Shown here: positions 24,196 through 37,696 of the stretch, in pieces
Layout: every line of letters begins with the position of its first letter
Position numbering within the stretch: position 1 is the stretch's first letter
Assembly (NCBI GenBank): GCA_033060915.1
Contig: CM065388.1
Span: 227,001-291,000, forward strand
DNA: 64,000 nucleotides
Source: Euryodendron excelsum
Taxonomy: Eukaryota; Streptophyta; Magnoliopsida; Ericales; Pentaphylacaceae
Direction of reading: 5' to 3'
Notes under the pieces: model-generated
What the model saw: the letters and a program-made list of their open reading frames with translations, nothing else
Told to the model about the DNA's origin: nothing
The model's database searches: none
Translations under genes and position numbers: made by a program

Positions 24196-25544
24196 AGGCG
24201 ATTAGGAGCTGGATCTGTGCCAATCAGCAATCAGTTGGAGAAAATAGATGACAAGACAAAAGAAAATACGCCTGAATTTTGTATAGATGCAGGCTCTGTG
24301 GGTAATGTTGCTAGATTTATCAATCACAGCTGCGAGCCTAACCTCTTTGTTCAATGTGTTTTAAGCACACACCATGACATTAGACTTGCTCGGGTGGTGC
24401 TATTTGCTGCAGAAAGCATAGCTCCTTTTCAGGTGATGTGTTGTCGTATGTATTTGTTTTCCTCATGTTGTTAGTTATTTGATTTTTGAGGTTGCATTTA
24501 GAATTGGAGAAGCAATTTCGTAAATTTGGCCCGTTTGAAATTTCCTATTTCGATATATAAGTTCTATGATATAAATAGATGGAACAGTTATTAATTGTGG
24601 TTAGGTAAAACACTTCTTTTTTTATTTGATAATTAAATCAACAGTTAAGAATCATCGGTCTCATGCAAATGGTAAAACACCTTCCAAAAAAGCCTGCATG
24701 TGGAACATCTTCAGAAAAGAGAATAGAATATGTATCTATGACTCTGCGTTGAGCCAAATCTCTTTTGTTGTTAGTTCTATTTACCAGAACTATCCCCACC
24801 TCCTTGTTTAAAATTAACTACAGAAACACGGTATAAATTTTTGGAAGTTCAAACTTTTTTTTATCCACTGTTCAGGCTAATGGCAAGATGCAACTGTGAG
24901 AGTGCAAGATAAACAGAAGTGAGACTGTTAGATCAGGCCGGGTGTACATATGAATTGATATGTACCGCTGATGCTTTCCTTCCAGATGTAGAACAAATCA
25001 TGTGAAAGGCCTGTTAAACTGGCTATAATGTGGTTAATCTGTTAAAGAAGATCAAACCACCAAAGGAAAAGCAATTTTACCTATCGAATACTCAGGATTA
25101 CCCACAAAGGGCCACGATTAATTATTATGATTTTTTTTTTTCTTTCACCTTAAACAAATTAACAATTACTAAAAGAACTTGGTGATGTGTACAAAGTCCA
25201 TTCTTAAACTCTTACTTTGTTGTTAGCAAGCAAGCACGAATAAATGCTAAGTGGCCGTTTCTTGGTACATGGCCAAGTTTCACGCTAGCTATAATCCTTT
25301 GTTTTCCTATGAATGCCAAAGTGATGAGAATGGATTTAACACCAACCATGACTGTTGGACTTCTCTTATTGGACTATGTTTTGTGTCAAAAAATTTTGAG
25401 ATGACAAATTGTTGTTGTTGTTAAACTCAGGAGCTTACATATGACTACGGCTATGCCCTTGATAGCGTTGTTGGTCCTGATGGAAAAGTAAAAGAGCAGC
25501 CATGCCATTGCAGGACTGCTGATTGTCGTAAACGTTTATACTAG
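24196..25544 (+). pseudogene. SUVH4: 5'-truncated SUVH4/KRYPTONITE-like H3K9 methyltransferase, last two exons only
   Basis: Exon 24196-24432 (79 codons, acceptor CCCTTCAG, donor CAG|GTGATG) and exon 25431-25544 (37 codons and TAG) join in phase with GT-AG signals. They encode the C-terminal half of a SET domain plus post-SET. Visible are GNVARFINHSCEPN (AdoMet/pseudoknot motif), ELTYDYGYALDSV and the post-SET CHCRTADCRKRLY with its CxCx4C zinc ligands. This matches SUVH4 rather than other SUVH proteins in the extended C-terminus. Missing are the SRA domain, pre-SET and N-terminal SET, so it cannot be a working methyltransferase alone. There are no stops or frameshifts in what remains, so truncation looks recent or the piece may be spliced to something I do not see. 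Confidence 0.8.
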
Positions 25545-26998
25545 TCAGGTGAAGTCTCAGCTTCTTTGCACCAGTTTTTTTTAGCTCGCCTTCGCCCTGG
25601 AAAAGACAAGCGCACTGATATAGTTTTGTTTTTAAAAATAATTAGTGAAGAACAGTTTATGATTGGTGGATGTTATATTGTTGTAATGACTTTTTAGAAA
25701 AGGTATTTGGGAACCCAAACAAACTTCAAAATGCAATTGAGGACAATGAAATGATTTTCATATGTATAGGTTGCCAAATGTAAACTGATTTATTTAGTTG
25801 TTAAAGGCTACTCTTTATTCCCTCGTTATACAAATTTCATGTTTATGAGTTTGGACGCAGGATTCTTTTTTCCTTTTTTCTCATCAAAAAGAAATATATG
25901 CAGTAAAACATGTCATAATAATTTGTTTCCGAGTTGAGCAAAAAGGTCAAGGATATATCAAAGCAATCAATCACTTTGATCTAGCTAGTCTAGTCTCCAG
26001 AAGAAACACAAGTCTATGTCTGCCACTGAAGTCCTAAAGTTCATGGACCCAATCCAAAGATCAAGTGGGCGATTAAAGAAAAGGTTATGCACCATTGTGT
26101 GTGTATCAAAAAGAATCTTAATCGCCCATCACCCCTAGAAAAATTAAAATGGGGAACCCAATCACACTTCAAGGCATAGGCTAACTAAGATTAGGATATA
26201 TATATATATAGTTTGACAAAGATAGCTTTTTAATTTCATATAAAATATTACTTTGGTACTATGCCCACGTGTTTATAGAGCAAACCATTTATTTTTTTGT
26301 CAAAACCAAAACGTGACCGACTACATTAACAGGGTTGTCTTGTTCATAGATAGGGTGAGTTTTAGCCGGCGACAGTGAGTGCAGGAGCAGTGTCTGATGA
26401 CGATACTCAAGGGAGGGGTGCCCCTTTAGGCTTTGCTTCAGGGCCGTTACTTGTGGAGGGACGTTTGAATCGTACGTTCATGGAGCCTCCGAATCTCCTA
26501 ACAGCCGCATACTTGCGTGTAGGCAACGTCACCGGATGGGCCGTTTTGGTACTTGTGTGGCATGCAAGTATAAATACATTCATTGCCGTAAGAAGATCCC
26601 AGTATTTGACGGATTGATATCGACCAAAACCGGGGCTGTCATATCAATTTTTGCTGCCTGCCGATTGTTTGCCACGTAAGAATGTAGGCAAAGAGGCTAT
26701 CATCTCATATCATGCATGCAAAGAAAAAAACATTATTATTAGAGTTTGAGCAAGTTTCTCTCTTTGTTGCGGTTGCGAGTACAATAGAATTGAACGATTA
26801 TGTTCGAGAGAGAGCCCCCCATAAAATGCATGCATAGTAAGTGGCAGATAATTTGGTTTGCTCGACTGTTTAAAATATCAAAGTGCAAAAAAGAATATAC
26901 TTGTATTAGATCGTGATGTACCAAACCCTACAACATAAAATTTGGTCATGTGCAACTTGCCATTTATAATCAGTGGCCAGCTCCTGATGAGCCAAAAC

Positions 26999-27040
<42 letters not shown>

Positions 27041-28454
27041 TGCTTACATGTCGAAGCCAAGTGACAGATGCAACCTTGTAGCATCCATCCACATAGCATT
27101 CTTGTAGCTTCTTATTTCATAGTCGTTTTGGCTATCAATGACTTAATAGGGAGGGCACTCCAGTTTTTTACAATTGAGTGGCTCTTCATATCCCTTGCCG
27201 CCTTCACATAGCAGCGCCAACAGGAATAGTTTGCTTTCATAGTTATAAGTGGCCCTCTCTCTCTTTAGCTCTTAATTTCGACCAGCGAACTGCAACCTTG
27301 TTCAATTTCACAACTATATATATAACAGACTACAGAGACTGGAAGAGTTGTGTGGTGTATATAGTTTGCTTTCATCTTTATATGAGGGGCCAAATGAACC
27401 CCAACGTTACATGCTTTTTGTAATCTTTATTTTATTTTATTTTTGGCGAGGAAGCTTTTTGCCAAATGAACCCCATAGATTATGTTAATCCACATCAACC
27501 AACGAAAACAAGAAGAAAACGAAAAGATTATGTTAATCTACAGGAGTCTACTTGCCAAAATGAACCAGGAAATCAAATGAAAAAAAGTTCATGGGCCAAT
27601 TAACATAATAGGTCTGCACTGATCTTACTCTTAAGAAAAAATGTTAGCCTTTTTTATTTGTTTTTTGTTGGGGGTGCTCGGTTTTTGGCATTTGGATTTT
27701 GAGATATGCATACTATTCAAAACTCACCCACCAGCATTTTTTTTTATTTCTTTTCTGTGTGGGGCAAGAAGCACAACACAACCACGTTTGCTTGTTTGTT
27801 TGTTAGCAGATTAGTGCCCTTTACTATTTTATTCTAAAAGAATAGAGGATATAATATATATATATATATATATAGACATGAGAGAGTACAGAGACGTAAT
27901 TAAACAGACAACCCAAATGTATGATGGTATCCATTGAAGGATGACCCTCCAACTACAAACTTATGAGCCCATAAATTTAGAAGCGGAGGCATCGGCAAGT
28001 ACAAAAACTGGTGTAATGGGATTGTCCTCATATATATAGATATATAAATAAATGTATATAACTGAAGAAACCTTCAGGTTCAGGGATTCTTCTAGAATTT
28101 GTGTTATGCACAAGTCACCTCCAGTAGACAGACCATAGTAGTGCCTGTCACCGATCGGATCCAATTTGATTCCAAAGTGTGTATAATACATTAATTATAT
28201 ATATATGTTGGTATGTCAAAATCAAAATGGTCCCAATAGAGTTGCTGCCAGTACTGCAGTGCGAATTGAGGATGCATGTCCCATTTTTCCATGACCTGCG
28301 GAGCTTGCAAATCCAGCCTCCAATACACACACACGTATGTATATATATATATATATATATGTATAACACCAGCAAGCAGCAATCAAAGCTGGCAGGAGCT
28401 ATAGCCATAGTCAAATAACTTCAAGCAGTAAAACATTGGTTTGGGATTACATAT
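25545..28454. other. Intergenic, no gene recognised
   Basis: Contains an unusual GC-richer patch with an 80-codon open frame lacking an ATG start (26375-26617, see findings), an (AG)n tract at 27002-27038, and TA microsatellites (about 27860, 28340). Nothing else is supported. Confidence 0.5.
27002..27038. repeat. (AG)n microsatellite
   Basis: Uninterrupted AG dinucleotide tract of about 37 bases. Confidence 0.9.
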
Positions 28455-28462
28455 ATACCAAC

Positions 28463-28800
28463 CAAGGAATAAAATGGAAAATTTTCATTTATTTTTACCA
28501 AAACGGTTAATACGTTTCCGTTTACTTAGAGACTGAAATAAAATGTTAGTGAAATAACAAAACACTATTATTACAATCAAAACACACTAAAACATAGAAA
28601 ATTAGACCAAAACACAATACTATATACCTAAACAATAAATTGTATTAACTTGAATTTAAAATTTTTATAAAAGATGTCTAGTTTTTATACAAAAGATTGT
28701 ATTTTACTATTTTTATATTTACCACTTTTGAAATGTTTCTGAAACGTTTTGGTTTTCGAGCCAACCAAAATAACCCCTCGAAATGAAATTTTCATCCTTG
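28463..28800. mobile_element. hAT-type MITE with perfect 8-bp target duplication
   Basis: ATACCAAC at 28455-28462 is repeated at 28801-28808. Between them is a 338-bp AT-rich segment starting CAAGGA and ending TCCTTG, with longer imperfect end symmetry (left AAAATTTTCATTT, right AAATGAAATTTTCAT). No coding capacity. The target duplication is the same octamer found beside the MITE at 16231. Confidence 0.65.
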
Positions 28801-28808
28801 ATACCAAC

Positions 28809-30106
28809 CACACTCTTCTTCATTTAGCGTTTTATTTGAAACTTAAATTTTTTATGAAAAAAGTAAAGAAAAAGGAAACAGTTTTCTCTTTTTTACTGAA
28901 AATCTTGGTTCCAATCGGAGCCTAAAGATTAGGCGAGTTAAGCTTCCTTTTTGCAATTGATGATAGATTATTAATGGGTAATCGATTGGAGACATCACTA
29001 ACTCATTTAACTGCCTCTCTCTAGTAGTGCAAGCCACAATTAGAGGAATTGGAGCAGTACTGCTCCAAGGAAAGGAAGAGCTCATGCCGGAACTGAAAAC
29101 CTTAACAGGGAAGAGAGCAGAGATAATATATATATATATATATATGTACAAGCTAATTAATTAAGGTTGGTGCAGGCATGTTGAGGTATTACTAGTAACA
29201 ATTATGAAAATTTTAGTCAAAAGATGTCAATGTGTTTTATTGCTTCTACTTGCGTAACAATAAATTGCACCGAGAGATCAAGCCTATAGCTCGTGCAAGA
29301 CTCAGCTGCTATATATAGGCGGATCTTCCCAATTGTTATTTAAGAGATATATATAAATATTGGGGCTAATCTATTCTATTATACACACGATCATGTAGGG
29401 GCACTGCACCACACGGTCACTTAATTCATTTTGCAGCTGACTATGAACCGATTGTGGTATTTGGACTTGATCACAAGGATTGATTTGGTGTTTGGACCTC
29501 TCATCTCATTGCATGGGGACACAAAGGAATATTGAAAGGGAAAAGTTAAGCTGCTCTAGAATCTTGTGTATAATTCTGGTCTGAGGAACAAAATATTGGC
29601 TAGTAATCAATTCAAGAAATTTCGCCAGGTGTCCAACAATAATAAGTCATGATTGGGAAACGGGGTCCTTGATCCACTCTCTGCAGATGCACTACAGAAG
29701 AGAAGCTAACAAAGAATAAGGTACACTCCCACAACCACCACCAAAATCAATCTTTTGATTCTTAAGTAAGTGAATTTTTTATATTGAGAAAGCGAAGATT
29801 TCTTTTTTGCTTTTTTTTATGACCTTTTATTACCTTTTTATTTTTTATTTTGATTACATTTAAATCTAAGATATTAACTTGACAAGGATATTTTTCAACA
29901 TAATTGATAGACCTCATTACCAAGGGTATATATATTAGCCACAACATCACAAGCTTTTCTTTCTCTCTCTCTCCAACCAAATTGCTATGACGAATAACCA
30001 AGTCGCAATGAATAGGGAAGGTATAGGTTTGCTATGACCCAGTCTATAATATAGGGGGTATGTATGGTGTAATAATAGAATAGAGGTATGGTAGTACTAT
30101 AATCTC

Positions 30107-30169
<63 letters not shown>

Positions 30170-31599
30170 TGATACAAAGTTAAAATGCTATATGACATCT
30201 ATATGGCCCCCACCATATTACAAGTAGAATGTGACCCCTCACTAACCCTACCCTTAATGACAAACCCTCATGAGTCGTGTGCTTCCAAACCCATCTTTGT
30301 AAGCTTCCGTTTCATGATTTAATTATCTAATTACACTCTTTGATTGAAAATTAAGGACCAAATCATTTAATTAGAGAGCGAGAGGTAACCCCTTTAGATG
30401 TATATGTAGTGAAATATTACTTGTGGGGTAGGAGAATGGTGCCCTCATCAACACAATCCAGTGCCCAAACAAGAAAAACATATAGTGGCCCTTTTTTAAG
30501 AGGGACCATTTCATAAGCATTATTAAGCGAAAGATTAGGCTTAATGATTCATATCGTATTTCAACGGTGGAGGATAAAAAGAGAAGTGGAGAAGACTTTT
30601 TTTTACTTGTTGGTAGGGTAGGGTGCCCTTATCAAGTCAATTTCTTTTTAAAAATAAAACGATTATTATATAAAGTTAATAAAAGCACGACACTAATAGT
30701 CAGTTGATACTCTTTTCAGGATATAGCTTCTTAGTGTCAACTTGATTTTGATGCCCATGCCATGATTGTAGTTGTTACTCACTGAATATGTATTTTTGAG
30801 GTCCCCATTGTACGGTAGCAAAATCATCTCACTCATTAACACTATTCATCCATATAAAATTGTGATAATTTGAAAACTTTTGAAGATTTGATTCCATAGT
30901 AAGTATTGTTTTTTTATTAAAGAGGAGGTAATTAAATGGGACGAGAGATTATGGCCAAAGATTTGAATACAAAGACAAGTTTAAAACACAGTACAAATAA
31001 AAAAGATTGAAATTTTCTCCATATCAAATAAAAAATTGATATATTGGACAAAAACTTAACCTAGCAAACAAAATATTTGCCAACTAAAACGCGTTTACTT
31101 ACCATATCCCCACAAGAAGGAAAGTGACCCTTAATACATAGAAAAGTATTACAAGTAACATATATATGTGTATGTATATATATATATGATATGGCATATG
31201 GAGGGTGCCCCTAAAGCTATTTAGTGTTGAAATTTCAAAGCAAGAAAGCAACCTTAATATAGAAACGAAAATCATGTTACCAAAGGGCAAGAGATGTGAC
31301 TCACTTATTAATTATAGAAAAAAAAAAGTTAGATTAAAACCCTAGAAATAAAGGGTACATAGAAAGCTTGTAGTAAAATTAAAAAAAAAGAAAAGAAAAA
31401 GGAAGTCCCATCCAAACAAAACCTCTCTGTTTTTCTCTCTGCCCTCTAATCTCCTCTCACCTATCTCTCTCTAATCTCTATTACGGAGAAGGATGAGATA
31501 TGACCCTCCCCTCTTCTAAACGGACGGTCCTTAAGAACGCCGTTACTTGAGAGACACACCCGTTAAGTCACGTGCCTTCAAAAGTCTTCTATACAGTGT
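28809..31599. other. Intergenic plus promoter and 5' UTR of the trihelix gene
   Basis: No gene before 31600. Holds a long CT microsatellite (30112-30166) and TA tracts. The last 200 bases contain a pyrimidine-rich stretch (about 31410-31475) typical of a plant leader, then GC-richer sequence running into the ATG. Transcription start not determined. Confidence 0.5.
30112..30166. repeat. (CT)n microsatellite, about 27 units
   Basis: Uninterrupted CT tract of about 55 bases. Confidence 0.95.
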
Positions 31600-34500
31600 A
31601 TGGCGCTTGAGCAATTGAGTCTGGCCCCGGCACATATTGACGTCGACGCAGACGCCGTCCCTAACGGCGGCGACGGGCGGCAACCGACTGTCGACGGCGG
31701 AGATGATGGCAACAGAGCGCCGAGGTTGCCTCGTTGGACGAGGCAAGAGATTCTGGTGCTCATACAAGGAAAGAGGGTGGCGGAGACCCGGGTTCGGAGG
31801 GGTCGGACGGCGGGCATGGCGTTCGGGTCCGGTCAGGTCGAGCCCAAGTGGGCGTCGGTCTCGTCGTACTGTAAACGGCACGGGGTGAACCGGGGACCGG
31901 TTCAGTGCCGGAAGAGGTGGAGCAATTTGGCTGGAGACTATAAGAAGATCAAAGAATGGGAATCGCAGATAAGGGAAGAGACGGAGTCGTATTGGGTTAT
32001 GAGGAACGATTTGAGGAGGGAGAGGAAGTTGCCGGGCTTCTTTGATAGAGAGGTCTACGACATACTAGACGGTGGGACGACGGCGTCCGTTACTCCGACG
32101 GGTCTGGCTTTGGCTCTTGCGCCATCGACGGCGACGGAGGATGGGAAGGAGGTGGCGGCTGAGGAGGTTGAGGCCGAGGCCATGTTCGATAGCGGGCGGA
32201 GCGCTACCGCGGAGGATGGGTTGTTTTCGGATTTTGAGCAGTCGGTGCAAGAGGAGGCTGGTGTTCGCAGCCCTGAGAGGGAGTTTCCGCCCGAGAAGGA
32301 GGCTCCCACGACTAGTGTACCTGCTCCTGTTCCAATTTCAGGTAATTCATATTTGAGAATTTCACATATTGCTAGGCTATATATATAGCCGTGCACACAC
32401 ATGCATGCTTATTTGGGTGATACTCCGATTACCGTACTGGGCTGTGTTACGGTTGGTTTGTAAAATTTAAAAATCCTGGAAATGATGGTGTTTTCTTTTC
32501 TTCATTTACTTTCTGCAAGTGTTCTCTGTGGTGGTGGGTGGGTCTCTGTTTTTGTAGGTTGGTGATGGGACTCTTTTCTTAAATTGATCTATTTTTGGTT
32601 TTACATTTTATCTGTTTCTAATGTATCATTTATTCGTTGTTATCATTATTATTATGATGATTATTATTTCTTGGCTGGTTTTGTGGTTTACCCTGTTGGT
32701 TTGGTTTTGGAACTCTCATCCATTGTTTTCCCTGTCATTGTGCTGATTTATAATTTGATATTTTGATTTGCAGAGAAACAATATCAACCAGTTTCTAAAG
32801 GGAGTCCATCTCAAGGTATTGTTGTTCTGGCTAAATTATAGAAACTTTTATGCAAGTGTCAAGCTTTTATATTCATTTCCCTAGCTGTTGATGATTCTTA
32901 CAAAGCCAATTCTTTCTGCTATAATTTATGTTAAAAGTGGTGCTTGCTTTGGCCATTTGGGTGATGTGGTGCCTGCTAAAAGGAGGACAACAGATTTTTT
33001 ATAATTGGTTAATGAACTTTTATCAGAACAAAACACAAAAGCCAGCTTAATTGTTAGTCTTTACAGTAATTCCAAACACTCACTGCATTAGTAATTTAGA
33101 GGTGACAAAAATACAATTCAAGTCCATGGTTCTTTATTTGATGATTGGGTTCTAATCTAACTCGGCTTGCATTGCATTTTGTCATGTCAATTTTAACTGG
33201 ATTGTATTTATAGTACTTGGAAACTGAGATGAGTCATTATTTCCGCCATAAAACTATTGGCTGTTACTTGTTTATGTTGTGGTTCTAATCTGACTTTAGA
33301 ACTGGAAGCTTTTTGTTCAACGGAGATTGATGGACTTTCTGGTTGGCTGTGCTCTCAAACTAGTTTCTTAAGGATGATCCTGTGATTAAAATTTGTTGGC
33401 CTCAATTCTGCCTGCGCCATTAATAGAATAGCATATGCTCCCTAACCCAACCCCCAAAAAATAAAGGGACAAAGAAGGTCAGATATTATATTATAATAGT
33501 ACATAGTGTTCATTCAGAATGGCGACCAAAGCATCTTTGGGCACCTTCACTGGCTCCTTCATCATCCCACAGTTTTTCAGTTCTTGAATATTTGCTAAAT
33601 CTTTGTAGGAAATGCTGTCAAATCCTGGCTAATATAATTCTCCCTCAAATTTCGTGTTTTCCTTTTGATTTTTTTAAATAGAATTTGCGTGCATTTTATG
33701 TTCATATCGTTAGCCTGCTCAATTGCCAGACTAGGAATATACAAATGGACAACTAATTGTTTTGTGGATCTGACTTGGTATACTGGAACTGGAAACTTTC
33801 TCAGTCATAGGCTTTATTATAAGGTAGGAAATAAAGCAGCTTGGATAATGGTTTGCAAATTATTTGGTTCGATCAGGTCAATTTCCAGTATCTAAATGTC
33901 CATTGCAGGACCCCACCTCCTTATGTTCATGGATTTGGCTAATCTTCTGTATGGCACTGGCAAGGTATAAGCTTCCTATTTGTTCATTCTTTTGACTCCA
34001 GGTTCTGAGTCTATTTTACACATCAATTTTCAGCCTTAGTCCGCATCGAGCTGAAATATTGGTGAAAGAGTTTTGGTTATTGATAATTTTATGTGAAATT
34101 ATTGAAAATGTTACAAAAATAAAGGAAAAAAAAAAAAGAAAAAGGAAAGGTTGGAAATTTAAGCGTGCACTGGAATTAATATTTTGGAGTTTCATCAAAA
34201 TTTAATGCCTCGTTTCCTATGCCAGAAAATGCACTTTATAAAATGTGAAGTTGTGGTTTTGCTGCATCGTTTCCTTTGTGCTAAGTTGTCAATGGTCTGC
34301 CTAATCTTTCCATGGTGGTATCTAACAAGAAATTGATTCCTAGATGGTATTCTTATAACCTCAGAGATTGACCTCTGTTCCTTAGGTGCAACGCATGGGA
34401 AACAACAAACCTCCAACCCTGAGATGGGAGCTACTTATCAGGAAGAACGTAAGCGGAAACGGTTTGCTGCCGATGGTGATGAGGAAACAAACACCCTGCA

Positions 34501-34675
34501 GTGTCAGTTGATCGAAATTTTAGAAAAGAATGGCAGAATGCTGAATGCGCAACTCGAATCTCAGAACACCAATCTTCAGTTGGATAGGGAGCAGCGCAAA
34601 GACCATGTGGATAGCTTAGTTGTTGTTCTTAATAAACTGGCAGATGCTCTGGGCAGAATCGCTGATAAGTTATAG
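31600..34675 (+). CDS. ASR3: Trihelix transcription factor, ASR3-like
   Basis: Exons 31600-32341, 32774-32815 (42 nt) and 34386-34675 join through GT-AG introns with split Gly/Glu codons in phase; 1074 nt, 357 aa. The trihelix (SANT/Myb-like) DNA-binding domain is about residues 43-125, with RLPRWTRQEILVLIQGKR, the KWASVSSYC helix and the CRKRWSNLAGDYKKIKEWE helix. The N-terminus MALEQL and this domain closely resemble Arabidopsis SH4-RELATED 3, a nuclear repressor that damps immune gene expression. An LxLxL EAR-type motif (LALAL, about 169-173) fits repression. The C-terminal exon has KRKRF (possible nuclear signal) and a long amphipathic helix typical of trihelix dimerisation regions. Exon 1 is GC-rich compared with its surroundings. 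The start is the only upstream ATG in frame with the conserved N-terminus. Function is inferred from the family. Confidence 0.92.
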
Positions 34676-36095
34676 CAAAGAGACATCAGAGCAGATTTCT
34701 GTATATAGCAACAAAAATTATATCAGAGCTCAGTGGATTGTAGAGAAGGCTGAAGGATTTAGTCAGTTGAATTTTATAAATTATTCCAGGATCCCATTCA
34801 GAAGGCTTTCCACATAATTTTTTGCCCTCTTTCTTGTGTATTATCCTTCCCCCTTTTTGTGGCTTACTGCCATTATAGGGTAGTATAGAGGTAATAAATC
34901 ATGGGAATTTGAGAGTTACGAGCCCTTTTTTTTTTTGTTTTTTTTGGCATATCAGGTAATTCAAGTTCATATAAGGTTTTGTCTCCATGATATTGCAGTT
35001 GATGTACAGATTTATTGATTTTATTATGCAATTTTAAAGTCCTCTGTTACTTGGTCGCACTTACAAAAGGACTAGTGATGTTTTCATGGACGCATATATG
35101 TTTTTTCTTAGCCCTGAGCTTCACTTCTTTTTATTTTTATTTTTGGCAAAGTGAAGAACTTTATTCAACTTTGATTTCAGGGTTCAAATTCGCTTACTGT
35201 CTCATAGCACTTTCGGACATGTCTAACAGCAACAATCTCTTGTTTGCTGCCACTGCAATCTGACTTGAGTAGCAAACTTATTGAAAGTTACATATATATA
35301 TATATATATGCATATATATTACTCTATTACTCATTGCACTTCCTTCCTCGCCGTAGTAACCAGCTATGGTCACGTCCTCCACTGAAGCATAGACCATGTA
35401 TGGTCTGTTCACTGTTGATTAGCAAAACATTCTCTAGAAAGGAGCCAAATCACAGTTCTCTCTTAAAATTTGATCTAAGCCATCTAATAAACCTTCAGAA
35501 GGGTAAAAAGACAAGCCAAATGGAACAATACAACTTGGTACAAAAGAAAAATTATGGACAACAAAGAACAGAACTACGAAGAAACAAGAGCAACAACTAC
35601 CAAAATTCCTACTTCCCAAATAACTTTAACAACTTGGTTACTCTAAGCTTCTTTTAAAATAATTTTGATACGTTGTTAATGGGGCCAAGGAACAAGTCCA
35701 CATATTGTCTAAGGATTTTGCGCGCATGCACGGAAATGGCAAATTTTTAAAGGCTCACATCTTTACAATTATTGGAAAGTCCGTGTAATTTTGATTAGTT
35801 ACCAAAAATCCGATCTTATGGTCTCTACTACTAGGCAAGTTAATCTTAATCTTCTCCTTTATAAAGGTCGTGAGAAAGAGACAAACCCTCTTGTTCTTTT
35901 GCGTGCTGATTTGAGAAGCAGTACTGTTGAGAAGCCATTAAAGTTAAATTACTGTTTTTAAGTATTTGGATTCCCTTCATTCTATTGATTAAAATGTTAA
36001 CATGTAAGTTAATATAAAAATGAAATATTCAAATGAGTTAACTAAAAATTTATTAAAAAATAAATAATTTTATAATTATTATGAGTTAAAATATC
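34676..36095. other. 3' UTR of the trihelix gene and intergenic sequence
   Basis: The first few hundred bases are probably 3' UTR. A TA tract lies near 35290-35310. Nothing coding recognised; 36000-36095 is very AT-rich and is the left flank of the LTR remnant. Confidence 0.5.
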
Positions 36096-36655
36096 TGAGG
36101 CTCAATCCATACGGGTAGGTCCAATAAAAGGAAAACGAAGTTGGGCCGCGAGATAGTCCAAAAAAATCGGTAATATCACCAAGCCCAAGTGGCTCACCTG
36201 TGCCCAGGCTCAGGGTCGGCTAATTCAAACTGCTAGCGGTATTAGGACATTTAATGCAAAGTTGACCCGTATTTAATGCGCCAGCGACTCTTCATGCAAA
36301 CGTCGACATTCATATCCAATCAATTGGATTCTGGCACGACGGCAAGGCAAGACCCAAATCCAGTCAATCGGCGACGAATGATGAGGTCTATGCAACAGGT
36401 CATGATAACTTGCTAGTAGACGTAAGGCAAAACACTCCAACGAATACACTATAAATACCGAAGCCTCTAGGAGCAAGGTATGAACAATTAATCTCAAGAA
36501 TACACTACTTTTATTCATTCTATACTCGATTAAGCTTGCTAACTTAATCATCAGAGTGTGATGGGCCCAATTAGGGTCAACCCATTCTAACTTCTTCGTT
36601 CTTTTTGTAGTGCGTTTGGGCTCATTGACGTTGGCTCGAGTAATCGATCAGGCCT
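36096..36655 (+). mobile_element. Ty3/gypsy-type LTR remnant (limits approximate)
   Basis: GC-richer block in AT-rich flanks. It has a TATA box (CACTATAAATACC, about 36448), then a leader with ACTTTTATTCATTC, and the R-U5 type sequence CTTGCTAACTTAATCATCAG AGTG (about 36534-36560) that is widespread in plant gypsy LTRs. It probably begins at TGAGGC (36096). I could not identify a target duplication or internal domain, so it is a solo LTR or fragment. Confidence 0.5.
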
Positions 36656-37696
36656 TTCTAAAAAATCTCAATTACAGTTATATATAAATAATTAAATTTT
36701 AACACAAAACGATATAATTTTAGTAAAACATGTGATAAGATTACAATGAAGATGTTCATTCTAAATCATGAAATAGAGAAAATACAAGTCCTTTTTTCCA
36801 TTATCATACTTTTCTGTAATTGATATATATTCGTTAATAAAGAACTGTGGCTTTTTATAGCCTTTTGCTATTGTTATATTTGTTATGGTTACTTGAGTAC
36901 TTAAACCTGTTCTTCTCTTATTCTAACATGGTATCAGAGTTAAGTTTTAAAGGACATTTACCTCTTGCGAATTGGGTTAGCTCACGCTTTTACCTCACAT
37001 TAGCATGCTTTGCATGAGAGAGAGTGTGAGTGAAATTTCACATCGTCTAAATACACGAAGATCATTATCTTCATATATACCCTTAAACAACTCTCATCTT
37101 GCAAGATGATTTTTAAAATTAACTTAGTCCTATGGATTCTTCAACTGGCCAAAAAAACCCCCATAAAGGTTATAGCCTTCTCCTTGTGCTTATTTTGTTG
37201 TGGACGTTTTAAGTTTTTAATCCTTATATTACAGGAAGGAGATAGGTCTCTCTCTCTCTCTCATGTAAATATACGCATATCTATGTTTGTAGGGTAAACA
37301 TGTATTCAGAGGTATATACATACATAAATAATATGTATATAGATTTGTATAAAATTGATCTGCATGGCTTTTTTCTTAACAGAGGTAAGAAACACCTCAA
37401 AGTCTCCATGTCATAAATTTTTCAGCTTCCAATATTTTAATAGTTGAATGTTGATACAGGAAAAACATTTATGGTGCTAGACTCCTAAAATCATCCCATG
37501 CTTCTTCTCTTAAAAAATGACTCTTGTATATTACATATGATCATGTGCTCCTGGAAAGCTAATCAAATCAGTCAATAGATTACAGATCTTTTAAAACATG
37601 AATTATTTAAGAATTTCAACTTTTTTAGTTATTTGCTTGTTTATGTGTTTTTACGATGAAGAATTCGTGATACGGTTAACAATATGTGCTTGGCAG
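36656..37696. other. AT-rich sequence with an isolated retroelement primer-binding site
   Basis: TGGTATCAGAG at 36929-36939 directly follows TTCTAACA, the layout of a copia LTR end plus initiator tRNA-Met primer-binding site. No partner LTR or coding region follows, so it is probably the relic of a deleted element. Nothing else recognised before the MADS fragment. Confidence 0.4.

Noticed and set aside
31543..31881. Arg-rich minus-strand frames over the trihelix exon
   Set aside because: Shadow frames of a GC-rich real exon.
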